Below are positions 42,761 through 51,550 of a stretch of 64,000 nt of DNA, piece after piece. The stretch lies in the NCBI GenBank assembly GCA_900079685.1, contig LT599018.1:2473625-2537624 (forward strand), in the 5' to 3' direction. A program made the translations under genes and the position numbers. The first letter of the stretch is position 1; the number at the start of each line of letters is the position of its first letter. A model generated the notes under the pieces. It was not told the origin of the DNA, did not search any database, and saw nothing but the letters and a program-made list of their open reading frames with translations. Source of the DNA: an uncultured delta proteobacterium. GTDB taxonomy: Bacteria; Desulfobacterota; Desulfovibrionia; Desulfovibrionales; Desulfovibrionaceae.

Positions 42761-43168
42761 TCATGCAAGACCCCAAAAGTTTTCACGCTCTTCCTGCAAG
42801 AGCGCGCGCAGGTGTTCCGCTTCCAGCGTCACGCAGTCCGTGCCCGAAGCCGCGCTGGTCGGCAGAGGGAAAATTGCGGCGAGCAGGCCGTCTTCCTGCA
42901 TGTCCGGCAGCCAGTCCATGAGAAACGCTTCCAGAGGAATACGCGCCGGGGTGCAGTCGGCCCAGTCATCCTCGGCCAGCAAGACGGCAAAGGCTTCCTC
43001 CGGCCAGAACGGGATGGATTCCTTCCCGTCGTCCGTGCCCATGCCGCACCAGCCGTCCGCGTTGCGCAAGCCCCAGATTTCCTCGGAATCCGTGCATTTG
43101 TGCACGAAGTAGCTGAGGCGTTTCTGCGCGTCGAGAGCCAGAACGTTTTTCATTTTCTCCGGATGCAT
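42761..43168 (-). CDS. DUF2750 protein
   Basis: The 135-residue soluble protein matches the DUF2750 pattern: LDAQKRLSYFVHKCTDSEEIWGL at the start, DGWCGMGTDDGKESIPFWPEEAFA, and a helical C-terminus. Function unknown. The start at 43168 has GAGG 7 bases upstream; the ATG at 43153 is an alternative. Its TGA stop is followed in the same frame by the remnant at 42530-42760. Confidence 0.8.
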   Translation of the reverse strand: MHPEKMKNVLALDAQKRLSYFVHKCTDSEEIWGLRNADGWCGMGTDDGKESIPFWPEEAFAVLLAEDDWADCTPARIPLEAFLMDWLPDMQEDGLLAAIFPLPTSAASGTDCVTLEAEHLRALLQEERENFWGLA

Positions 43169-43217
43169 GGCGGTACCTCACAGCGTTTTTGATGTGCGGA
43201 TCCGAAATATGTGCCGG

Positions 43218-43355
43218 GGCCGGGGGCTGTCCCGCGAGGGTTTCCCCTCCAATTTTTGGCAAAGTGGGGCGCGGTATGGCCCGGCAACATCAAACGCCGT
43301 TGCCCCACTTTGTATAAAAATTTCCGGGGAAGCCCTCGCGGGACAGACCCCGGCC
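43218..43355. repeat. 138-bp imperfect palindrome
   Basis: Arms of ~53 bases (43218-43270 and 43302-43355) pair with few mismatches; shared blocks are CTGTCCCGCGAGGG, AATTTTT and CAAAGTGGGGC. The centre holds a smaller GGCAAC/GTTGCC stem. It lies between valS and the DUF2750 gene in an otherwise empty 338-bp gap. It may be a MITE-like element. Confidence 0.8.
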
Positions 43356-43439
43356 TCGCATCAGGCCTGCTGACACGGAAGAAATGATAGCCAACCGCAA
43401 AACTTTTGCCGTTATTATTCACCCCCCCCGATGGGATAA

Positions 43440-43500
43440 GGAGGGATGGGGGCCTGGGGGAAGGGAACCTCAAGGGGTCACCCCTTTTCCCTTCCCCCGG
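43440..43500. repeat. G-rich hairpin repeat, copy 4
   Basis: GGAGGGATGGGGGCCTGGGG followed by a hairpin TGGGGGAAGGG...CCCTTCCCCC with inner AAGGGG/CCCCTT. It lies 7 bases past the valS stop, the same placement as copies 1 and 2. Confidence 0.75.
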
Positions 43501-43506
43501 TCTTCA

Positions 43507-46200
43507 TCACATCGCTTCTCTGAAACGGGCCTGGAGGGCGAGGAGTTTCACCTTGGCGTCGGCGAGTTCGGCCACCCTGGCCTTGTCGCGTTCCACGACT
43601 TCCGCCGGGGCGCGCTGCACGTAATTCTCGTTGGCGAGCTTGCCGGACAGCATGGCATGTTCCTTGTCCATCTTGGCGAGTTCCTTATCGAGCCGGGCCA
43701 CTTCCGCGCCGAAATCCACGGTCCCGAGCAGCGGCACGATGATCTCGTTCCCGGCCGCGACCTGGCTGGCCGAGGCTTTGGGCGCCGTGGCCGAGGGGTC
43801 GATTTGCAGCGAATCCAGCCGGGCGAGGAAGATAATCATGTCCCGGTGGGCATCCAGCACGGCTTTGGCGCCATCGTCCGCCGGGCGGATGATGGCCGCG
43901 AGCCGGACCGACGGCGCGATGGAAAGCTCGGCCCGGATGGTGCGGATGGCGCTGATGGCCGCCTGGATCATCTCCATGTCCCGCGCGGCTTCCGGCTTGA
44001 CGCAACCGGCGCGCTGTTCCGGGAAAAGCTGGACCGCGATATCCTCGTTGCCCGCATTGCCGGGCAGGGCCTGCCAGACTTCCGCCGTGACGTACGGCAT
44101 GATCGGGTGCAGCAGGATCATGGTCTCGCGGAGCACGGTATTCAGAACGTGCTGGGCGTTGATCTTGCGCTCGCCCCCCGCTTCGGAGCCGGGTTGCATG
44201 TCCGGCTTGATGAGTTCCAGGTACCAGTCGCACAACTCGTTCCAGATGAAGGTATACATGCCCTGGGCCGCGTCGTTGAAGCGGTATTCCTCCAGGGCGC
44301 TCTTGGTGGCGGCCTTCATCTCCTCCAGCCGGTGCAACATCCACTGATGGTGCGTGCCGGGGATGGCGGCAAGATCCATACTCGCGGCGGGCGCGCGGCC
44401 GTCCTCGGGCATGTTCAGCAGCGCGAAACGCGCGGCGTTCCAGATCTTGTTCACGAAATGGCGGTACCCCTCGATGCGCTCCTCGGACAGTTTGATGTCC
44501 CGGCCCATGGCCGCGAAGGCCGCCAGGGTGAAGCGCAAGGAGTCCGTGCCGTATTTATCGATCATGGCCAGCGGGTCGATGACGTTGCCCGTGGACTTGG
44601 ACATCTTCTTGCCCTCGGCGTCGCGCACCAGGGCATGGATGTAGGTGTGTTTGAACGGCACCTCGCCCATGAACTGGATGCCCATCATCATCATGCGGGC
44701 CACCCAGAAGAAAATGATGTCAAACCCGGTCACCAGGACCGAGGTGGGATAGAACAGCTTCAAATCCTCGGTCTTGTCCGGCCAGCCCAGGGTCGAGAAG
44801 GGCCAGAGCGCGGAAGAGAACCATGTGTCGAGCACGTCCTCGTCCTGCGTCAGCTTGGCGCTGCCGCACTTTGAGCAGGTTGCCGGGGCTTCCTCGGCCA
44901 CGATCAGCTCGTTGCAGTCTTGGCAGGTCCAGGCCGGGATGCGGTGCCCCCACCAGATCTGGCGGCTGATGCACCAGTCGCGGATATTGTCCATCCAGTT
45001 GTGGTAGGTCTTGAGCCAGGAGGCCGGGTACATGCGGGTATCGGCGGCATCGTCGGCGCCCATGGCGGCCTTGGCTTTGGCGGCCAGCGGCGCGACCTTC
45101 ACGAACCACTGGGTGGAAACGAGCGGTTCCACCACTTCCTTGCAACGGTAGCAAAGGCCCAGGTTGTGGTCGTAATCCTCTATTTTCACCAGCTGGCCCG
45201 CGGCTTCCAGGTCTTCCACCACCTTTTTGCGGGCGTCCGCGCTGGACAAACCGGCGTACTTCCCGGCGGCCGCGTTCATGAAGCCCTTGTCGTTCATGAC
45301 GGACAGGAACTCCAGGTTATGTTTGTGCCCCAGGTTCCAGTCGTTGTGGTCGTGCGAGGGCGTCACTTTCAGCGCGCCGGTGCCGAATTCCTTGTCCACG
45401 TATGTATCGCCGATGATCGGCAGCGCGCGGCCCACCAGCGGAAGAATCAATCGCTTACCGATAAGCTTATTATAGCGCTCGTCTTCCGGGTTCACGGCCA
45501 CGGCGGTGTCGCCGAGCATGGTTTCCGGCCGGGTGGTGGCGATGATGAGCGAGCCCGAGCCGTCTTCCAGGTCGTAGCGGATATGCCAGAGGTGCGATTT
45601 TTTCGGGTGGTGTTCCACCTCGTCGTCGGCCAGCGCGGTGTGGCAGCGGGCGCACCAGTTGATGATGTAGTCGCCCTTGTAGATCAGGCCCTGGTTGTAC
45701 AGGTCCACAAAGACCTTGCGGACCGCTTTGGAGAGGCCGTCGTCCATGGTGAAGCGCTCGCGCGTCCAGTCCACGGAGGCGCCGAGCGCCTTGATCTGGC
45801 GGGTGATGTTGTCCGCGTATTCGGCCTTCCATTCCCAAACGCGGTCAATGAACGCTTCGCGCCCCAGGTCGTCGCGGGTTTTGCCTTCTTCTTTCAGGCG
45901 GCGCTCCACCACGTTCTGGGTGGCGATGCCCGCGTGGTCGCAGCCCGGCACCCACAACACAACCTTGCCCAGTTGTCTCTGATGACGGCACAGGATATCC
46001 TGCAAGGTAAGGTTCAGCGCGTGGCCGATATGCAGGTTGCCCGTTACGTTGGGCGGCGGAATGACGATGGAATAGGTATTTTCCGGGTTGGCCCTGGCTT
46101 TGTCCAGATCCGGGGTGAAGGTTTTGCCTTCCTCCCAGCGCTGTCTCCAGCGTCCTTCCACATCTTTGGCCTCGTAACCCTTGGGCAATTGCTCGTGCAT
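43507..46200 (-). CDS. valS: Valyl-tRNA synthetase
   Basis: ValRS charges tRNA-Val and edits mischarged threonine. The 897-residue class I enzyme has PPPNVTGNLHIGHAL (HIGH motif at ~56-59), the CP1 editing insert, and KMSKSTGNVIDP (KMSKS near residue 540). The C-terminal anticodon domain is followed by a coiled-coil arm (FGAEVARLDKELAKMDKEHA). GGAG precedes the ATG at 46200. Upstream is a covarying palindrome (46266-46397). Confidence 0.97.
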   Translation of the reverse strand: MHEQLPKGYEAKDVEGRWRQRWEEGKTFTPDLDKARANPENTYSIVIPPPNVTGNLHIGHALNLTLQDILCRHQRQLGKVVLWVPGCDHAGIATQNVVERRLKEEGKTRDDLGREAFIDRVWEWKAEYADNITRQIKALGASVDWTRERFTMDDGLSKAVRKVFVDLYNQGLIYKGDYIINWCARCHTALADDEVEHHPKKSHLWHIRYDLEDGSGSLIIATTRPETMLGDTAVAVNPEDERYNKLIGKRLILPLVGRALPIIGDTYVDKEFGTGALKVTPSHDHNDWNLGHKHNLEFLSVMNDKGFMNAAAGKYAGLSSADARKKVVEDLEAAGQLVKIEDYDHNLGLCYRCKEVVEPLVSTQWFVKVAPLAAKAKAAMGADDAADTRMYPASWLKTYHNWMDNIRDWCISRQIWWGHRIPAWTCQDCNELIVAEEAPATCSKCGSAKLTQDEDVLDTWFSSALWPFSTLGWPDKTEDLKLFYPTSVLVTGFDIIFFWVARMMMMGIQFMGEVPFKHTYIHALVRDAEGKKMSKSTGNVIDPLAMIDKYGTDSLRFTLAAFAAMGRDIKLSEERIEGYRHFVNKIWNAARFALLNMPEDGRAPAASMDLAAIPGTHHQWMLHRLEEMKAATKSALEEYRFNDAAQGMYTFIWNELCDWYLELIKPDMQPGSEAGGERKINAQHVLNTVLRETMILLHPIMPYVTAEVWQALPGNAGNEDIAVQLFPEQRAGCVKPEAARDMEMIQAAISAIRTIRAELSIAPSVRLAAIIRPADDGAKAVLDAHRDMIIFLARLDSLQIDPSATAPKASASQVAAGNEIIVPLLGTVDFGAEVARLDKELAKMDKEHAMLSGKLANENYVQRAPAEVVERDKARVAELADAKVKLLALQARFREAM

Positions 46201-46265
46201 TGGCGTCTCCGCGTATAAAATGATGAACTTTGTCTAGTAGCGTTTTTTCCGTCAATGGACAAGCG

Positions 46266-46397
46266 CCGGGTAATGTCCCAATTTAGCTTCAGACAAGGAA
46301 GAGTGCGATTTTCCGGAGGGGAGTGGACTCTTTGGTCCATGACCCGGAGGAAAATCGTGCTCTGACGCAGTATCAAGCTAAATTGAGACATTACCGG
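46266..46397. repeat. Covarying palindrome, copy 2
   Basis: Outer arms CCGGGTAATGTCCCAATTTA and its near-complement at 46375-46397 pair. The inner part shares TGGACTCTT, GTCCATGACCCGGA and GTGC-CTGACG blocks with 40871-40993, and the second stem has paired changes (GCGATTTTCC here, GCGGTTTTC there). It lies 66 bases upstream of valS and 136 upstream of the plus-strand BPL_N-like gene. I see no gene elsewhere in 46201-46532. Confidence 0.8.
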
Positions 46398-46532
46398 TTG
46401 GAGGGTGCGGGCGGCAAATCTTTTTTCTCGACCTGCGCCCTTCCCTTTGGCATGTTTATTCAGAGCGGCAGCGCATCCGTGCGGCCGCCGGACCGGGACA
46501 ACCATGCAACGGCATGCCGAGGAAGAACAGCC

Positions 46533-47939
46533 ATGATGTACGTACTTTGGGACGCTTCGGATATCTGGGGGCCGCTGGCCCTGTGGGGCTTACGCGGACT
46601 TGGCGTGCCGCATAGAATCGTGCGCGCCGCGGACATTGCGGCCGGCCTCCTGGACCGGCCCGACGCCAAACTCCTGCTCGTGCCCGGCGGGTTCTCCCGC
46701 CACAAGGACGCCGCCCTCGGCGACGCGGGCCGCGACGCCGTGCGCCGGTTCGTCAATACCGGCGGGTCGTACCTCGGGTTCTGCGGCGGCGCGGGCCTGG
46801 CTCTGGCCGGGGGCCATTCCCTCGGCATCTGCCCCTGGGGCCGCGCCGGGTACGAAAACCGCATCCAGCACTATATGAGCGGCCACTTTTACGTGACCCT
46901 GAAAGACGAACAAAACGCCTGCGCCGCTGAACCGGAACAGGACGCCGCGCCCTGTCCCGCCCCGGATCCCGAACACGACGTGACCCACCTCGACTCCCAG
47001 CGGGGTCCGGCGCACCGCGCCCTGGCAGGGATGCAGGGGGCAAGGCCTTCGCTGCCTGAACCCGGCCTCAGCCCGCTTTCCCTGCTCCCGCCCAGCCCCT
47101 TGCTGCCGGTGTGGTGGCCGGGCCGGTTCGCGCCGGGGGACGAGAACGGCGTGACCGTGCTCGCGCGGTACGATGAACCCGGCCCGGACTTCTGGCTGGC
47201 GGACCTGCCGGTGGCGGACCTGCCGCCCTCGGTCTTCGCGGACTGGGAGGAAAAATACGGGTTCTCGCTCTCCCCCTCGTTCCTGCGGGGCGAGCCTTGC
47301 GTCATCCACGGCCGGTACGGGCAGGGGCAGTATGTTCTGGCCTACTCGCATCTGGAAACGCCCGAATCGCCGGACGCCAACCTCTGGCTCGCGCACCTGT
47401 TGCGAACCCTCGGCGGCGGCAGCCCCGAACGCGCTCTGGTTCCGGCCTGGGACCTGGACAACCTGACTCCGGCCTGGGAAGATCCGGACCTCTTGATGCT
47501 GTGGAAACGGTTTGCCATCCTGCTCGATTCCGGCAGGGCCGCCGGGCTGTTCTTCACCCGTTCGTCCTGGCTCATGGGCTGGCGCACCGGCCTGCCCGGC
47601 GCCATCTGCAACACGGTGCGCGCCCATCTGCACACCGCGCTCTCCCTGCCGGCCTGCCCGGAGGCCGCCGCATACTGGGACGGCGCGCGCGAAGCGTTCG
47701 TGCCCGCGTTCCGCGCCTTTGCCAAACGCGCGACCAACTATCTGCTGGCGGAACGCCTCGCCATGACCTTGTCCAAGGACCTGCCGGAAACCCTGGTCCC
47801 GGAAAAACTGCTGGCCGAGCGCACGGCCATTTTCGGCGCGTCCGGCATGGCCGCGCATACCGGCGGGATGCTGGCGGAGCTGCTCCCGGTCCTGGACGAG
47901 CTGGCGTTTTTGCAGATCCGGGGCAATGCCGCGCGATAA
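46533..47939 (+). CDS. BPL_N-type (amidotransferase-like) protein
   Basis: The 468-residue protein begins with a class I glutamine-amidotransferase-like domain of the biotin-protein-ligase N-terminal type (BPL_N): LLVPGGFSRHKDAALG and GGSYLGFCGGAGLALAGG, with the nucleophile-like Cys near residue 84. A Pro/Glu-rich insert (~125-190) follows, then HGRYGQGQYVLAYSHLETPE, which fits the closing part of the same fold. A helical C-terminal half (~320-468) is specific to this group. No ligase domain is present. Substrate unknown. Starts at 46533 or 46536 after GAGGAAG. Confidence 0.75.
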   Translation: MMYVLWDASDIWGPLALWGLRGLGVPHRIVRAADIAAGLLDRPDAKLLLVPGGFSRHKDAALGDAGRDAVRRFVNTGGSYLGFCGGAGLALAGGHSLGICPWGRAGYENRIQHYMSGHFYVTLKDEQNACAAEPEQDAAPCPAPDPEHDVTHLDSQRGPAHRALAGMQGARPSLPEPGLSPLSLLPPSPLLPVWWPGRFAPGDENGVTVLARYDEPGPDFWLADLPVADLPPSVFADWEEKYGFSLSPSFLRGEPCVIHGRYGQGQYVLAYSHLETPESPDANLWLAHLLRTLGGGSPERALVPAWDLDNLTPAWEDPDLLMLWKRFAILLDSGRAAGLFFTRSSWLMGWRTGLPGAICNTVRAHLHTALSLPACPEAAAYWDGAREAFVPAFRAFAKRATNYLLAERLAMTLSKDLPETLVPEKLLAERTAIFGASGMAAHTGGMLAELLPVLDELAFLQIRGNAAR

Positions 47940-48029
47940 CGGCGCCACTGGAGCTTTTGCTGGAAATCGTCGCCCATTGCCGGTATAGTCTCCGGCAATG
48001 GGCGGACTTTTTTCACAAAAGGAGCATGG

Positions 48030-49418
48030 ATGAGCAGTTCCTCCGGACGCGAAACCCTGGGCAGCCGCATAGGATTTTTATTGATTTCAGCCGGTTGCGC
48101 AATCGGCCTCGGCAATATCTGGCGCTTTCCCCATATTGTGGGCGCGCATGGGGGCGCGGCCTTTGTGTTGGTGTATTTTTTCTTCCTGTTCCTGTTCGCC
48201 ATGCCCATCATGGTGATGGAATTTTCCGTGGGCCGGGCCTCGCGCATGAATATCGCCGGGTCGTTTTACAAACTCCAGCCTCCCGGCACAAAGTGGCATT
48301 ACTTCGGGTTCATCGGTCTGGCGGGCAACTATGCGCTCATGATGTTCTACACCGTTATCACGGGCTGGATGCTCGCCTATTTCTATTACGCCGCCGCGGG
48401 AAGCTTCACCGGCCTTGATACCGAGGCCATCAAAGCCTTTTTCGGCCGGTTCCTGTCCCGGCCGCTGGAACTCGTCGCCTGGACGGCCCTTGTCACGGCG
48501 CTCGGCTTTACCATCTGCGGCATAGGGCTCCGCAAGGGGGTTGAGCGGATAACGGTCATCATGATGAGCGGCCTGTTTCTCCTGCTGCTTATCCTCGTCA
48601 TCCGCTCGGTAACCTTGCCTGGCGCGGGAGCGGGGCTTTCCTTCTACCTCCTGCCAGACTTTGCCAAAATGACGGAAACCGGCCTTTGGAAAAGCATCTA
48701 CGCCGCCATGGGGCAGGCGTTTTTCACCCTCAGCATCGGCATCGGCTCCATGGCCATTTTCGGCAGCTACATCGACCGCAGCCGCTCCCTGACGGGTGAA
48801 ACCGTGAACATCGTGGCGCTCGATACCGCCGTGGCCGTGCTGGCGGGCTTCATCATTTTCCCGGCCTGTTTCGCCTTCGGCATCAAGGCGGATTCCGGCA
48901 CGGGCCTCATTTTCATAACCCTTCCCAACGTGTTCAACCATATGCCCGGCAGCGTCTTCTGGGGGGCGTTGTTCTTTTTGTTCATGAGTTTCGCCGCGCT
49001 GTCCACGGTGGTGGCCGTGTTCGAGAACATCGTGGCCTACGGCATCGACGTCAAAGGCTGGACCCGCAAAAAATCTTCCTGCGTCAACTTTTTCATCATT
49101 CTCGCGGGGTCGCTCCCCTGCGCGTTCGGCTTCAATCTGCTTTCGAACGTGCACCCGCTCGGCGGGGATTCCGTCATCCTCGACCTTTTTGACTTTTTCG
49201 TCAGCGACAACGTTCTGCCCATGGGCGCGCTGGTATACCTCCTGTTCTGCACGTCCCGCTACGGCTGGGGCTGGGACAAATTCACCGCCGAGGCGGACGC
49301 GGGCAAGGGCCTGCGCTTCCCGCGCTTTTTGCGCGGCTATCTGACGTACGTTCTGCCGGTTCTGATGGGCATCGTCATTGTTATGGGCTATTTGAACAAG
49401 TTCGGGCCCAGCGACTGA
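48030..49418 (+). CDS. Sodium-dependent NSS-family transporter
   Basis: The 462-residue membrane protein belongs to the neurotransmitter:sodium symporter (LeuT) family, which takes up amino acids or related small molecules with sodium. Signature SRIGFLLISAGCAIGLGNIWRFPH at 11-34 includes the unwound TM1, and GGAAFVLVYFFFL is TM2. About 11 membrane segments are visible. AAAGGAG precedes the ATG at 48030. The substrate is unknown. It stands alone. Confidence 0.92.
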   Translation: MSSSSGRETLGSRIGFLLISAGCAIGLGNIWRFPHIVGAHGGAAFVLVYFFFLFLFAMPIMVMEFSVGRASRMNIAGSFYKLQPPGTKWHYFGFIGLAGNYALMMFYTVITGWMLAYFYYAAAGSFTGLDTEAIKAFFGRFLSRPLELVAWTALVTALGFTICGIGLRKGVERITVIMMSGLFLLLLILVIRSVTLPGAGAGLSFYLLPDFAKMTETGLWKSIYAAMGQAFFTLSIGIGSMAIFGSYIDRSRSLTGETVNIVALDTAVAVLAGFIIFPACFAFGIKADSGTGLIFITLPNVFNHMPGSVFWGALFFLFMSFAALSTVVAVFENIVAYGIDVKGWTRKKSSCVNFFIILAGSLPCAFGFNLLSNVHPLGGDSVILDLFDFFVSDNVLPMGALVYLLFCTSRYGWGWDKFTAEADAGKGLRFPRFLRGYLTYVLPVLMGIVIVMGYLNKFGPSD

Positions 49419-49431
49419 GCCGCATCGGGAA

Positions 49432-49505
49432 AACCGCCGGGCCAGGGCAATCGAATGAAGGTACACATCTTTTCCATGTTCATTCGATTACCCTGCCCGC
49501 CGGTT
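49432..49505. repeat. Long hairpin after the NSS transporter
   Basis: Arms of ~27 bases (AACCGCCGGGCCAGGGCAAT... and ...ATTACCCTGCCCGCCGGTT) enclose AATCGAATGAA/TTCATTCGATT and a 19-base loop. There is no T-run. Confidence 0.7.
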
Positions 49506-49589
49506 GCCTGCCGCGCTTGACTCTTTTGGAAGAGTGTGCAACTAGTCCGTGTTACACATTCGTATGTGGCATTATGCTTCGGAGGATAC

Positions 49590-49808
49590 ATGGCAAAAGA
49601 AGACGCCATTGAAGTTGACGGCGTTGTGCAGGAAGCCCTGCCCAACGCAATGTTCCGGGTGGACCTGGACAACGGGCACGAGGTGCTCGCGCATATTTCC
49701 GGCAAGATGCGCAAATTTTATATCCGCATTCTCCCCGGCGACCGGGTGAAGGTGGAACTCTCCCCTTACGACCTCACGCGCGGCCGGATCACCTACCGCA
49801 TGAAATAG
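49590..49808 (+). CDS. infA: Translation initiation factor IF-1
   Basis: IF-1 blocks the ribosomal A site at initiation. The 72-residue OB-fold protein reads [20 protein letters not shown], with [20 protein letters not shown] and [13 protein letters not shown], all typical. GGAGG lies 4 bases before the ATG at 49590; the longer frame upstream is not supported. Confidence 0.97.
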   Translation: MAKEDAIEVDGVVQEALPNAMFRVDLDNGHEVLAHISGKMRKFYIRILPGDRVKVELSPYDLTRGRITYRMK

Positions 49809-49830
49809 CGTTTCACGCAGTTCCGCCATG

Positions 49831-49854
49831 CGCCTCCCCGGGAGGCGTTTTTTT
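49831..49854 (+). terminator. infA terminator
   Basis: CGCCTCC pairs with GGAGGCG around CCG, followed by TTTTTTT. It lies 22 bases past the infA stop. Confidence 0.9.
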
Positions 49855-49861
49855 CAATGAA

Positions 49862-49895
49862 GAAGGCCCGGCCCGCAAAAGCGGGCCGGGCCTTC
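49862..49895. terminator. GC hairpin, left copy of a 34-bp duplication
   Basis: GAAGGCCCGGCCCGC pairs with GCGGGCCGGGCCTTC around AAAA. An identical 34-bp copy is at 50027-50060. Confidence 0.8.
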
Positions 49896-50026
49896 GAGGT
49901 TGTTGACAAAGTCCTCTTTGACAACAACCCGCCACGGAGGCGTAGGCGGCATTCATTGCCGCCGTTAAGCGCCGGAGTGGGCGTGCCTTCACAAACCACG
50001 GCTTTGCGGGGTTTGTCGTCAGTCTG
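49896..50026 (-). repeat. ~131-bp structured repeat, copy C (intact)
   Basis: This is the intact reference copy. It starts GAGGTTGTTGACAAAG, with a terminal hairpin GTTGACAAAG/CTTTGACAAC, has the inner stem GGCGGC/GCCGCC around ATTCATT, and ends GTCGTCAGTCTG. It lies between two identical terminator-like hairpins. The IS110-type element in copy B interrupts the equivalent of the terminal hairpin at 49911/49912. Confidence 0.85.
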
Positions 50027-50060
50027 GAAGGCCCGGCCCGCAAAAGCGGGCCGGGCCTTC
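50027..50060. terminator. GC hairpin, right copy of a 34-bp duplication
   Basis: Identical to 49862-49895; it lies 23 bases past the ferredoxin stop codon on the minus strand. Confidence 0.8.
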
Positions 50061-50083
50061 CTGTTTACGCAATCCCGATGCGA

Positions 50084-50272
50084 TTAGACTTCTTCAACGG
50101 TGATGGCGTCCGAAGGACACACTTCCACACAGGAGTCGCAGCCCAGGCATTCTTCAGCGTTCACGGGAACGGCTTTGCCGCCCTGCATTTCGTACACTTC
50201 AACGGGGCAGATGTCGACACATTCACCGTCGCCGCTGCATTTGTCGGCGTTCACGATTACATTCCAGCTCAT
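50084..50272 (-). CDS. Ferredoxin III-type 7Fe/8Fe ferredoxin
   Basis: This 62-residue electron carrier holds two clusters. The second has a standard CxxCxxC...CP set (C42, C45, C48, C52). In the first set the second Cys is replaced by Asp: C12-x2-D15-x2-C18-x3-C22-P. The same pattern and very similar sequence are known for Desulfovibrio africanus ferredoxin III, whose first cluster switches between [3Fe-4S] and [4Fe-4S] and can take other metals. It stands alone; transcription starts in the 200-bp gap shared with cobT. Confidence 0.95.
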   Translation of the reverse strand: MSWNVIVNADKCSGDGECVDICPVEVYEMQGGKAVPVNAEECLGCDSCVEVCPSDAITVEEV

Positions 50273-50473
50273 GGTATCCTCCAGGATAGTTTGTTCTGTG
50301 GCAACGGCGTTGCCGCAGCCTCCATGTCAAGGGAGATAGCTGCGCACACCGGTCGTGTCAAGCGCGGCGTTCGTCTTTTGCCAAACTTCGCCGCCGCCCC
50401 GCCCCTTTCTTGCCTCCTCCCCTTTCGGGCTGTATACGGGAACGGTACACCGCATTATAAGGAAATTTACCCG

Positions 50474-51550
50474 ATGACCCAGACTTGCCGCCTCACGGAA
50501 TGCGTTTCGCGCATCAGCCCGGTTGATCCCGCGCTGCGCGCCACAGCCATGGCCCATATCGACGTTTTGACCAAACCCAAGGGCAGCCTTGGCCGACTGG
50601 AAGAAATGGCGGCCAGGCTTTTCGCCGTCCAGAACGGCATAACGCCGCTCGCGGCAGACCCCGCCAGAATCGTAACCGTGGCGGCGGATCACGGCGTGGC
50701 GGAAGAAGGCGTGAGCACCAGCCCGCCCGTGGTCACGCGGCAGCAGGTTCGTAATTTTATCGGCGGCGGCGGCGGCATCAGCGTGCTTACCCGGACCAAC
50801 GCCATCGGCCTCCAGGTGGTGGATGCCGGGGTCGCCGGGGAAGACTTCGCCCCGCACCCCCTCCTGGTGCGGAAAAAGATCGCCCCGGGCACGGCCAATA
50901 TCGCCAAAGGCCCGGCCATGACCATGGCGGAATGCCTCGCGGCCCTGGACCTGGGCATATCGCTCGCCGAAGAAGCGCACGGGGAAGGCATCCGCTGCCT
51001 CGGCACCGGGGAGATGGGCATTGCCAACACCACCCCCTCCACCGCGCTGTTCGCGGCGCTCTATGATCTTGACCCCGCGGCCATCACCGGGCCGGGCACG
51101 GGGTTGTCCGCGGAAGGCATGCGGCACAAGGTCGCGGTTATAAAAAAAGCGCTGGACGCGAACCGCGATGCCGTGAAAAGCAATAATCCCGTGGCCCTGC
51201 TCGCGGCCCTCGGCGGGCTGGAAATCGCAACCCTCGCGGGGCTGATTCTCGGCGGGGCGAGCTTATGCATGCCGGTGGTGATAGATGGGTTTATCAGCAC
51301 GGCCGCCTGCGCCATGGCGCTTGCGATCGCGCCGCACGCGCGGGATTACTGCTTTTTCAGCCACGCCTCGGCTGAACCGGGCCACGCGGCGGTTATGGCG
51401 AAAATAGGCGAGCGGCCCCTGGTCGACCTTGATTTCCGGCTCGGCGAAGGCACGGGCGCGGTCTTCGGCATGGTCATCCTGCGGAGCGCCGCCGCCATGT
51501 ACAACGAAATGGCGACCTTTTCGGGCGCCGGGGTATCGGAAGGGTCATGA
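50474..51550 (+). CDS. cobT: Nicotinate-nucleotide-dimethylbenzimidazole phosphoribosyltransferase
   Basis: CobT makes alpha-ribazole phosphate for the lower ligand of B12. The 358-residue protein has [33 protein letters not shown], the [16 protein letters not shown] block near residue 175, [14 protein letters not shown] and a conserved C-terminal EGTGA (E317-like catalytic Glu) in [17 protein letters not shown] lies ~12 bases before the ATG at 50474. Its end overlaps the next gene (ATGA). Fits with nrdJ and cobA-hemD in a B12-making anaerobe. Confidence 0.95.
   Translation: MTQTCRLTECVSRISPVDPALRATAMAHIDVLTKPKGSLGRLEEMAARLFAVQNGITPLAADPARIVTVAADHGVAEEGVSTSPPVVTRQQVRNFIGGGGGISVLTRTNAIGLQVVDAGVAGEDFAPHPLLVRKKIAPGTANIAKGPAMTMAECLAALDLGISLAEEAHGEGIRCLGTGEMGIANTTPSTALFAALYDLDPAAITGPGTGLSAEGMRHKVAVIKKALDANRDAVKSNNPVALLAALGGLEIATLAGLILGGASLCMPVVIDGFISTAACAMALAIAPHARDYCFFSHASAEPGHAAVMAKIGERPLVDLDFRLGEGTGAVFGMVILRSAAAMYNEMATFSGAGVSEGS

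Noticed and set aside
42530-43168. Selenocysteine readthrough of the DUF2750 TGA
   Set aside because: The two parts look unrelated, the DUF2750 domain is complete before the TGA, and no SECIS-like hairpin was evident right after it.
46323-46532. Start of the BPL_N gene at the upstream ATG (MDS-VHDPEEN)
   Set aside because: That stretch is part of the palindrome shared with 40871-40993; family similarity and a ribosome-binding site support 46533.
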